This document shows, in pieces, positions 1 through 6,989 of a stretch of 64,000 bases of DNA. Under the pieces are notes generated by a model. The model had not been told where the DNA came from, did no database searches, and saw nothing but the letters and a program-made list of their open reading frames with translations. Source of the DNA: an uncultured Lentisphaeria bacterium (GTDB lineage Bacteria > Verrucomicrobiota > Lentisphaeria > Victivallales > UBA1829); the NCBI GenBank assembly GCA_905197955.1, contig CAJKAR010000015.1, positions 1 through 64,000 on the forward strand. Reading direction: 5' to 3'. A program made the translations under genes and the position numbers. Position 1 is the stretch's first letter. The number at the start of each line of letters is the position of its first letter.

Positions 1-83
1 TTGCATCCAGAACCATCATCTTTCAACTTTTTCTTTTCCTATGGGATGGCTGTGTCTCAAAATCATACTTTCCTACACGTCTA

Positions 84-2045
84 TTGAATAGATTATCGTT
101 GCGTTCAGTAGGAAGCCGATTAATTCATTTGACTCCGGACAAGTGGCACAAAAAAGGAATTCCAACTGAAAGCCCTGCATTGGAGCTTTTTGTCGCAGGG
201 AACAAAAGTGACATTGAAAACATTCAAGAAAAACTGACTTCTGAAGATTTATTGGAAGATTTCCGTAAAATTGAACGTATTAGGGTTATCATGCCCGGAG
301 AACGAGTGAAAGGAGAGATAGCTCAAGCGTCTGCTTTCGAAGTTGTTGTTCATGCAAAATCTTATTACAGTGATTATATTATTACTGGATTAACTAAATT
401 AGCAGAAAAATATGACATGAAAATGTATTCTGATCGTCGCATTTATGCAGGGGAACTTTGCTTTGTTCCCGTGTTGGGACGAGCAGAAGATTTGCTTCAA
501 ATAGAGCCATATTCTTTTTTGCGGGTCGTTCGTGCTATGCCCAAATTACGCAATTTAGTTCCAGCTTGTAGAACAATGGGACCGTCTCGTAAAATTGAGT
601 TAAATATACCACCACCTCCTGCATCTTCCGTAACTAAAGTTGCTGTTTTTGATGGAGGCTGTTTTATCCCTCCGAAATTGAAAAACTGGGTTCATGCCTA
701 TCGGTGGAAAGGTCAACGTCTGTTACCCGAAGGACAAGAGCATGGATCTCAGGTCAATTCGGCATTACTGTTTGGTTCTATAAATCCAGATCAAAAAGAA
801 CTTGTTCCATTTTCCCCGATAGATCATTATAGTGTTTTATGTCAAGATGGTACCGAGGATGATCCCTTGGAATTGTATAATGTCTTGGAGCGCATTAAGT
901 ATGTCCTGAGCGAAAGAGACTATGAATTCATAAATCTAAGCATAGGTCCCAATTTACCTATTGACGATGATGAAGTTCACTCTTGGACGGCTGTATTAGA
1001 TTCATACTTATCGACTGGAAAACTATTGCTGACGGTCGCAGCTGGAAATAATGGCAATATGGATCGAGAGTTAGGGAATGCGAGAATTCAAGTCCCGGCG
1101 GACAGTGTTAATGCTCTTTCTATTGGTGCCAGTTCTGATCATGGAGACTCGGCTAACTGGAATCGAGCATATTATAGCGCATGGGGGCCCGGACGCTCTC
1201 CTGGTAAAGTCAAGCCAGATCTTTTAGCGTTTGGCGGAGTGACAGAAAACCCCTTCATCACATTGTTACCCAATACGGACGATCAAATCGTAGGAACTAT
1301 GGGAACAAGCTTTGCAGCGCCCTATGCGTTACGTATGGGAATTGGATTAAAAGTCAATTTTCAGGAACTTACCCCTCTGGCAATCAAGGCACTTCTTGTT
1401 CATAGGGCCTGTCGAAAGAATGATGGCTCCCATGACTTAGAGGCATTGGGCAGAGGTTGCATTCCTTCAAATATTGACGACTATGTGGTTTGCAAAGATG
1501 GTGAAGTTACAATCCTTTACCAAGGGCAATTGGAACCGGGAAAATATTTAAAGGCACCTATTCCTATCGAAGCGGATGTTTTGGAAGGAATGGTTACATT
1601 AACTGCCACTCTTTGTTTTTCTTCTGCCGTGGACTCTAAGGATCCTGCAAACTATACAAAAAGTGGCTTAGAAGTTCGTTTTCGTCCTAAGATTACAGCA
1701 ACATCAGGAAAAAAAGACACTTCCCGTCCTGATACAAAGCCGTTTTTTGATAGCAATGATTATGCAACGGAAAGCGAGTTAAGACGAGAATCCTTAAAAT
1801 GGGAAACTGTATTGCATGGCGAAAAATTGATGAGAGCCAGTAGCTTTCAAGAGCCTTTTTTCGAAATTCATTATATGGCTCGTAGTGGCGGAGCGGCCAG
1901 CTCAACAGGAGAAATGATTCCATATGCTCTTTTGATAACAGTAAAAGCGCCCAAAGTTCCACTTCTTTACGAAAACGTTGCAAAAGTCTATCAGAACGTC
2001 TTGCAACCATTAGAGCAAACCATCGAGCTTCCCATCGAGGTTTAA
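84..2045 (+). CDS. S8 (subtilisin-like) serine protease, IetS/IteS-like; probably 5'-partial
   Basis: A 653-residue subtilase. The catalytic triad is visible as Asp190 (VAVFDGG), His220 (EHGSQVN) and Ser409 (GTMGTSFAAP), with the oxyanion asparagine in AAGNNGN near residue 322. There is no signal peptide, so it is probably cytoplasmic. The first candidate start is TTG at 84, but this frame stays open to the left edge and reads KSYFPTRLL just before it. That looks like part of the conserved N-terminal region of the family, so the true start is probably off the window or the 5' end is damaged. The overall type (about 180 residues ahead of the protease domain, a beta-rich tail after it) resembles the protease of the two-gene AAA ATPase plus subtilase defence system ietAS. 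The partner ATPase would lie upstream and cannot be seen. Base composition is AT-richer than the rest of the window. Subtilase identity is secure; the defence role is inferred. Confidence 0.8.
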   Translation: MNRLSLRSVGSRLIHLTPDKWHKKGIPTESPALELFVAGNKSDIENIQEKLTSEDLLEDFRKIERIRVIMPGERVKGEIAQASAFEVVVHAKSYYSDYIITGLTKLAEKYDMKMYSDRRIYAGELCFVPVLGRAEDLLQIEPYSFLRVVRAMPKLRNLVPACRTMGPSRKIELNIPPPPASSVTKVAVFDGGCFIPPKLKNWVHAYRWKGQRLLPEGQEHGSQVNSALLFGSINPDQKELVPFSPIDHYSVLCQDGTEDDPLELYNVLERIKYVLSERDYEFINLSIGPNLPIDDDEVHSWTAVLDSYLSTGKLLLTVAAGNNGNMDRELGNARIQVPADSVNALSIGASSDHGDSANWNRAYYSAWGPGRSPGKVKPDLLAFGGVTENPFITLLPNTDDQIVGTMGTSFAAPYALRMGIGLKVNFQELTPLAIKALLVHRACRKNDGSHDLEALGRGCIPSNIDDYVVCKDGEVTILYQGQLEPGKYLKAPIPIEADVLEGMVTLTATLCFSSAVDSKDPANYTKSGLEVRFRPKITATSGKKDTSRPDTKPFFDSNDYATESELRRESLKWETVLHGEKLMRASSFQEPFFEIHYMARSGGAASSTGEMIPYALLITVKAPKVPLLYENVAKVYQNVLQPLEQTIELPIEV

Positions 2046-2065
2046 CGTTTCATTTATTGTATCTT

Positions 2066-2100
2066 TGAATGAGAGAGAGAAGCCTTTCTCCTCTCATTCA
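2066..2100 (+). terminator. hairpin after the subtilase gene
   Basis: TGAATGAGAG (2066-2075) pairs with CTCTCATTCA (2091-2100), and the inner part also pairs. It starts 20 bases after the protease stop codon. No clean U-tract follows, so intrinsic termination is only probable. Confidence 0.45.
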
Positions 2101-2144
2101 GTAGGTATCTTTGCTTTCTATTAGGTTTATGTGTCAGTGAGGTA

Positions 2145-2819
2145 ATGATGAGTAATGGCAAACGAAAAGATCCAACTTCACTTCAAAAGGAAAAATTACA
2201 ATAGGAAGCAGATTCAAAGTCTCCTTTCAGCAGTAATACAGAAGCGGGAGCATGGATTTTTCATCATATAGATAGCATCCCTTATAATACAACTCTTGAT
2301 AATTTGATCATGGCCTGCGGAGCTTGCCATAATCAGATTACCCAGGGAAAGATCTCCGAAACAGACGTTCGTTTGAAAAAGAGTATGGGCATTGGGGAAT
2401 CGATGCAACATCAACACCCAAGAAAAAACAGTTTCCACCAAAGTTATTTCGGATTCCATCATAGCCAAAGGAAATTCTGGTTGCCAATTTACGCAGAACG
2501 TAGTTCATGCCGAAAAGATTATTGAGCGAATAAACCCAGCACATTGCAAAACAATGCCAATACGAGAAACAGATTAAATGAATTAGTTAAGCTGCTTGGG
2601 GAATTATCGTCTCAGAGGAACCCCGAACTTATTTGGCGACACCGTTATGGCATTCATTTGGAAAGACTTGGCAAAGCATTTTCACTCTCCTTCCGCATTG
2701 AAAATAAGTATTGCCAAACAGAATCATGTTTCTGCTGTTTTCAAGAAAAAATTGATTCAACTATGCAGGAGCGACTCAACAAGGGATTTCGAAAGCGGAA
2801 AAAGTCGAATGAAAACTGA
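2145..2819 (+). pseudogene. decayed HNH endonuclease gene
   Basis: From ATG 2145/2148 the frame reads about 18 codons to an in-frame TAG at 2202, then continues without a stop through a typical HNH core: a WIFHHID segment at 2253-2273, then LDNLIMACGACHNQI around 2295-2340. Past about 2390 the family-like sequence seems to move between frames, and the C-terminal part (an IWKDLAKHF-like segment near 2650) lies in yet another frame. One nonsense codon and at least two frameshifts make it a broken gene. The N-terminal Cys-x-x-Cys of many HNH proteins is not apparent. It sits between a defence-like protease and a tRNA fragment, which fits decaying mobile or defence DNA. The HNH assignment rests on the core motif only. 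Confidence 0.55.
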
Positions 2820-2958
2820 GTACAGACATTCATTTGCATCCACTCATTTCACGCAGTATCAAAACCGCTTCCTAATCATGTCAGTCTATTGTATGTCTAT
2901 GCTTTGGTGTTTGAGCGTAAACGGTGGTGGCGGATGGTGTTTTCCGCAATTTCGGCAT

Positions 2959-2989
2959 AAAAAGAGCCAGCTTTTGTAAGTTGCTGGCT
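2959..2989 (-). terminator. leftward terminator after the tRNA fragment
   Basis: Read on the minus strand, AGCCAGC and GCTGGCT form a 7-bp stem followed by CTTTTT. It lies 15 bases downstream of the 3' end of the truncated tRNA and probably once ended that tRNA transcript. Confidence 0.5.
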
Positions 2990-3003
2990 GGTATGGTTCT
3001 AAC

Positions 3004-3041
3004 TGGAGCCAATGATCGGAATCGAACCGATGACCTATTCA
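3004..3041 (-). pseudogene. 3' tRNA fragment, tRNA-Thr-like
   Basis: Read on the minus strand this is the 3' half of a tRNA: variable loop AGGTC, T arm ATCGG-TTCGATT-CCGAT, acceptor 3' strand CATTGGC, discriminator T and an encoded CCA ending at 3004. The matching 5' acceptor GCCAATG and a D arm are absent from the next 70 bases upstream, so it is not a functional tRNA. The 3' half most resembles bacterial tRNA-Thr, but the anticodon cannot be read with confidence. Such fragments commonly mark att sites of integrated elements. Confidence 0.6.
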
Positions 3042-3263
3042 TTAATACCTGAATAAGAATCTACACGTAAGTCGAAAAAATAAAAAACTTCTCTGGTATA
3101 ATTCTATAGTGTGGCTGATAAAACTTGAAATGCCGCAAAGAACGGTTAATTTATTGTTAGGCTATCGTTAGTTTATCCAATGGGAAGAACGGTATTTCTT
3201 CTTAAGTGCGATTCCATCAAAAAAGAGATTTGAGCTGAATAAGTCGGAAAAAAGGCAATAAAA

Positions 3264-3338
3264 TGGCTCCGGCAGCTGGATTCGAACCAGCGACCAAGTG
3301 GTTAACAGCCACCTACTCTACCGCTGAGCTATGCCGGA
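3264..3338 (-). tRNA. tRNA-Asn (GTT)
   Basis: The complete cloverleaf is visible on the minus strand. Acceptor TCCGGCA pairs with TGCCGGA, the D stem is GCTC/GAGT, the anticodon stem GGTGG/CCACT encloses loop CTGTTAA with anticodon GTT, and the T arm is GCTGG-TTCGAAT-CCAGC. The discriminator is G and CCA is encoded. Length 75. Confidence 0.96.
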
Positions 3339-3340
3339 GC

Positions 3341-3660
3341 GATGTTTTTCACAACATGACGCATAATATAGACTCTTACCGAAAAATGTCAAGCACAAAA
3401 TAGCGTTTTTAATCATTTTTTCTTTGCTCCTGAAAAAAGAAAATCTCAAGACGAATCAATCATCTCCCACCTTCTTGCGACAGGGAATATCTCACACGAA
3501 AAACAAAAATACAGATACGTTCTATTATCTACACATACAGTCTAAAATCTTTTACAGAGAGATTCGGCATAAAAGCGACAAAAAGCACCTTTCTTCAGAA
3601 AAGAAAGATGTACCAATCTGAATCGAAAAAAATCAGAAAATCTATTTTTATGATCCGATT
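3341..3660. other. AT-rich intergenic stretch without a supported gene
   Basis: About 320 bases between tRNA-Asn and the promoter of the oxidoreductase operon. A 65-codon open frame at 3424-3621 has no ribosome-binding site and no recognisable product. I see no RNA gene here. Confidence 0.5.
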
Positions 3661-3665
3661 CTCTA

Positions 3666-3702
3666 TTTACATTCCCGTTTCCGAGTCTATATTATTCGGA
3701 AA
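3666..3702 (+). promoter_or_regulatory. promoter with overlapping inverted repeat, upstream of Gfo/Idh/MocA gene
   Basis: TTTACA (3666-3671), a 16-base spacer and TATATT (3688-3693) form a sigma70-like promoter. A perfect 7-bp inverted repeat, TTTCCGA (3678-3684) and TCGGAAA (3696-3702), straddles the -10 element, which is where a repressor would block initiation. The regulator is unknown. Confidence 0.5.
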
Positions 3703-3738
3703 TTCCAGATTCTACTGAACCAAATACAAGGTAAAAAA

Positions 3739-4818
3739 ATGGAAAAGAAGCCTATCAAAGTCGGTCTCTGGGGCATCGGACGCGCCGGACACAACATGCA
3801 CTGTTCCGAACTGGATCAATTCAGCGATCTGTTTACCATCGTCGCGGCCTGCGACATTGATCCGTCCAGAGTCAAGGTTCTTGAAGACAAATATCACTGT
3901 GCCGGCTACACCGACGGAAAACAGTTCCTGGCCGATCCCGAAATCAAACTGGTTTCCATCGCAGTCCGTTCCACGGAGCATGTCGATTATGCGCTGAAAG
4001 CGCTGAAAGCCGGAAAAATCGTCTTTCTGGAAAAGCCCTTCGCCCTTACTCCCAAAGGCATGGAAAAACTTGAAGAAGCGATCCGTCAATATCCCGGAAA
4101 ACTCTATTTCCGTCACAACCGGAGATTCGAAGCGGCATTCAATCATATCCGGGATATCATCGACAGCGGAATTCTCGGAGAGGTCTTTGAAATCAAGCTC
4201 CGTCGTCACAACTATCAGAGCCGCGAGGACTGGCAGACTCTCCTCGACTGCGGAGGAGGACAGATCAACAACTGGGGGCCGCATCTGATCGACCACTCAC
4301 TTCGGCTTCTGAAATCGCCGCTGGCGTCGCTCTGGAGCGATCTGAAGCATGTCTCCTCCAAAGGCGATGCGGATGACCATATCAAAATCATTTTCCGGGG
4401 AGAAAACGGTCGCGTCGTCGATCTGGAAATTTCCAACTGCATTCTGATCCCGTCCGACGTTTATTCTGTTTACGGAACACGCGGCACACTCGTCAGCCAC
4501 GACGAATCCGATCTTCACATGAAGTATCTTGATCCCGCCATGGAACTGCCGAAAACCCACTCCTCCCCCGGGACCCCGCGCTGGGACAGCGGTTACGGCG
4601 ATGCGGACAAATGGCCGTGGATCGAAAAAACCATCCCTGTCCATCCCGCAAATGGATACAAAATGACCGAAATCTACAAATATCTCTACGCGGCAATCCG
4701 TGAGGGTGTTCCCTTCCCGGTCAAACCGGAAGAGGCTTTCGCGGTCATCAAAACCACAGCGGAAATCAAAAAGCAGAATCCTCAGTTCCGAATTCAGGAA
4801 GATCTCTTCGAGGAGTGA
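3739..4818 (+). CDS. Gfo/Idh/MocA family oxidoreductase
   Basis: A 359-residue NAD(P)-dependent sugar or cyclitol dehydrogenase-like protein. The N-terminal Rossmann fold begins KVGLWGIGRAGHN, and the family motif FLEKPFALT, with the catalytic-type lysine of EKP, falls near residue 97. The C-terminal part holds the usual alpha/beta substrate domain, with NNWGPHLIDH in the place of the family's conserved G-x-x-x-D-x-x-x-H-type signature. There is no signal peptide, so it should act in the cytoplasm. The ATG is preceded by AAGGT. Its stop lies just before the next start, so it is cotranscribed with the SDR gene. The pair probably oxidises and epimerises a sugar or uronate released by the hydrolases nearby. 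The substrate cannot be told from sequence. Confidence 0.9.
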   Translation: MEKKPIKVGLWGIGRAGHNMHCSELDQFSDLFTIVAACDIDPSRVKVLEDKYHCAGYTDGKQFLADPEIKLVSIAVRSTEHVDYALKALKAGKIVFLEKPFALTPKGMEKLEEAIRQYPGKLYFRHNRRFEAAFNHIRDIIDSGILGEVFEIKLRRHNYQSREDWQTLLDCGGGQINNWGPHLIDHSLRLLKSPLASLWSDLKHVSSKGDADDHIKIIFRGENGRVVDLEISNCILIPSDVYSVYGTRGTLVSHDESDLHMKYLDPAMELPKTHSSPGTPRWDSGYGDADKWPWIEKTIPVHPANGYKMTEIYKYLYAAIREGVPFPVKPEEAFAVIKTTAEIKKQNPQFRIQEDLFEE

Positions 4819-4823
4819 TCGGA

Positions 4824-5588
4824 ATGAAACTTCTGCGGAAAACGGCTCTCATCACCGGAGGAGCCAAAGGAATCGGAGAGGCGGTCGCACGCCTCTTCGC
4901 CGAAGAAGGCGCAAATGTCGCAATCGCCGATTTCGACGACGCAGCAGGAGAACGGACCGCTCAGGAAATTCGCGCCAAAGGTGGAAACGCCATTTTCATC
5001 CACTGCGATGTCTCGGATCCGACAGAGGAACAGAATTCTCTGCGCAGAACAATCGAAACGTTCGGAACGATTGATATTCTTGTCAACGATGCGGCTACCC
5101 AGCTCAACAAACCTCTGCTGGAAACATCCGACGAAGAGTTCGACCAGGTGATCGCCACAAATTTGAAAAGCACCTTCATGTTCACCCGCGATGCGGCAAA
5201 GCTCATGATCGCGCACAAACATGGCGGAAGCATTGTCAATTTTTCTTCGACCTTCGCGCTTGTGGGGTCGCCGGGTTATCTGGCGTATCATGCGTCGAAA
5301 GGCGGAATCGCCTCCCTGACACGCGCGGCGGCTATCGCGCTTATGCCCTATGGAATCCGGGTCAACGCGGTCGCTCCGGGCACCACCCTCACCCCCGGAC
5401 TGCACGACGGTGCCGATGGAACCGGTAATCATGACAAGGCTATGGAGTCGTTTCTTTCCCTTCAGCCGTTGAAGCGATTCGGAAAACCGGAAGAGATCGC
5501 AAAAGTGGTTCTCTTCCTCGCCTCCGACGATTCCTCTTTTGTCTACGGTGCCAATGTTGTTTCCGACGGCGGCTACACAATTATCTAA
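4824..5588 (+). CDS. SDR family NAD(P)-dependent oxidoreductase
   Basis: A classical short-chain dehydrogenase of 254 residues. Visible features are the cofactor motif TGGAKGIGE, the catalytic serine in NFSST, the catalytic Tyr-x-x-x-Lys in YHASKGG, and NAVAPGT. The usual NNAG is NDAA here. ATG 4824 is chosen over GTG 4815 because AGGAG at 4811-4815 sits eight bases before it. The gene starts five bases after the stop of the Gfo/Idh/MocA gene, and the two probably act in sequence on one carbohydrate. The C-terminal GGYTI end is typical of the family. The substrate is not predictable. Confidence 0.9.
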   Translation: MKLLRKTALITGGAKGIGEAVARLFAEEGANVAIADFDDAAGERTAQEIRAKGGNAIFIHCDVSDPTEEQNSLRRTIETFGTIDILVNDAATQLNKPLLETSDEEFDQVIATNLKSTFMFTRDAAKLMIAHKHGGSIVNFSSTFALVGSPGYLAYHASKGGIASLTRAAAIALMPYGIRVNAVAPGTTLTPGLHDGADGTGNHDKAMESFLSLQPLKRFGKPEEIAKVVLFLASDDSSFVYGANVVSDGGYTII

Positions 5589-5778
5589 ATTCTGATTTCT
5601 CTGTTTGCAAGGGAAGAAAACCGATATTCAAAGCGGATTTTCTTCCCCTTCATACTCCCCCTCCCCTCTTTTCCTGAATTCCGGCCACCTTTGCATTCTC
5701 GGCAAAAACTCCGGCCTTTCGGGGAGCCTGAAGAAAAACTTTTTTTGACATTTCTTTTTCTTTTTTCCATTTTGCCTA

Positions 5779-5832
5779 TTGACTTTTTTTATGATTCAGT
5801 GCATAATATATAGCGATACAAATAGCGATACA
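5779..5832 (+). promoter_or_regulatory. promoter and tandem operator-like repeats of the GntR gene
   Basis: TTGACT (5779-5784), a 17-base spacer and CATAAT (5802-5807) form a good promoter. The 11-mer ATAGCGATACA occurs twice in tandem at 5810-5820 and 5822-5832, over the expected transcription start, which suggests autoregulation by the GntR-type protein encoded next. Confidence 0.6.
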
Positions 5833-5860
5833 TCAATATTCATACTGCGAAAGGAAACCA

Positions 5861-6913
5861 ATGGAAGCGGAAACGGATTTCATGAAAATTCGGCATTATG
5901 TGATCGATACGGTCGCAACGAACGGCAATCTGCCGGTCCGTTTTCCGCCGACACGGAAACTTGCGGAGATGTTCGGAGTCTCGCAGCCGACCGCTCTCCG
6001 AGCGGTGCGCGCCCTCATAGAAGAAGGCTATCTGACCGCCTGCAAGGGCGGAGGAACGCTCTCGCGACCAACCACATTCGCACTTGGGAACCAGCTGAAA
6101 ATCTACGGACTGCTGACCTATCAGGGACGGCAGGTGTTCGACGATCTTTTTTTCATGGAAATCACTTCAGCCGCGGCTAAGGAACTCATGCGGCGCAACT
6201 GCAATTTCCGGACCAAAACGCTCTATGTGGAAACGCCCCCGCTTCTGGAAAAGACGGTGCGTCAGGAGAGTCTCGCCGGACTGATTCTGCTCTATGCGGA
6301 GGATCATACCGCCGCGTATGCGGCGAATCTGAGGAAAGCTGGATTTCCGGTTGTCTCCTTTGTAAAACGTCTGGAAGGGATCAGTTCTGTCTATGAACCT
6401 GTCGAAGAAAGGGTCCGTCAGACTCTACGGAAACTCTTTGCTGAGGGACGGACCCATGTTCTGATTCTCAGCCGTCCGGACTCCTATTCCACCGCACCGA
6501 TCCGTGCAGGAGCTGCCAGAGCCTGTGCCGAAGCCGGAATTCCCGTCGGCCAGGTCATTATTCTGGAAAAGTCCATGGCGGAATCTAAAGAAAAAATTTC
6601 GGAACTGCTGGAGTTCGGCGTGAAATTCGATGCCGTCTTTTTCTACTCCTTCCACCATGCCATCTACGAACTGCTGCAAAGCCGCTTCGATTTTCAGGAA
6701 GAGTGCCGCATCATCTGCGATGCAACCTCCGTCACCGATGACTTGAATTATACCGGCTATGTCGTTCGATACGATCTGGAAAATGCAGCCGGAAAACTGA
6801 TTGATCTGCTTCTTCAGGAAACAGAACATCCAGAAGAGCCGCCTCAGTATGCACACGTCGATTTCGATATGGTCCTCTACCGGAACGGCGTCCCCGTGGA
6901 GCAGACAAGCTGA
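5861..6913 (+). CDS. GntR-type winged-helix regulator with LacI-like sensor domain
   Basis: A 350-residue transcription factor. Residues 8-70 form a GntR winged helix with FPPTRKLAEMFGVSQPTALRAV as the recognition region. Residues 85-340 look like a periplasmic-binding-protein-type effector domain of the LacI/GalR kind, including segments such as LAGLILLY and HVLILSRPDS. It should bind a sugar and control transcription in the cytoplasm. AAAGGA precedes the ATG. It sits 76 bases ahead of the large secreted hydrolase gene, so that hydrolase and the following pseudopilin gene are the likely targets, along with its own promoter, which carries tandem repeats. Confidence 0.88.
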   Translation: MEAETDFMKIRHYVIDTVATNGNLPVRFPPTRKLAEMFGVSQPTALRAVRALIEEGYLTACKGGGTLSRPTTFALGNQLKIYGLLTYQGRQVFDDLFFMEITSAAAKELMRRNCNFRTKTLYVETPPLLEKTVRQESLAGLILLYAEDHTAAYAANLRKAGFPVVSFVKRLEGISSVYEPVEERVRQTLRKLFAEGRTHVLILSRPDSYSTAPIRAGAARACAEAGIPVGQVIILEKSMAESKEKISELLEFGVKFDAVFFYSFHHAIYELLQSRFDFQEECRIICDATSVTDDLNYTGYVVRYDLENAAGKLIDLLLQETEHPEEPPQYAHVDFDMVLYRNGVPVEQTS

Positions 6914-6989
6914 GGAGCACCCGAAAAAGCGAACAAAAAAGATCTGATTGAATTATAAGATGTTATTACAAACATAAGGAATCATAAAA

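Noticed and set aside
3042..3110. A search for the 5' half of the truncated tRNA upstream of the fragment
   Set aside because: No GCCAATG acceptor strand or D arm is present, so a complete or intron-containing tRNA is not supported.
3424..3621. A 65-codon open frame between tRNA-Asn and the Gfo/Idh/MocA gene
   Set aside because: AT-rich, without a ribosome-binding site, repeat or recognisable product.
5705..5755. A possible terminator after the SDR gene (CTCC/GGAG stem with a later T-run)
   Set aside because: The stem is only about four pairs with a poor loop, and the T-run is 16 bases away.
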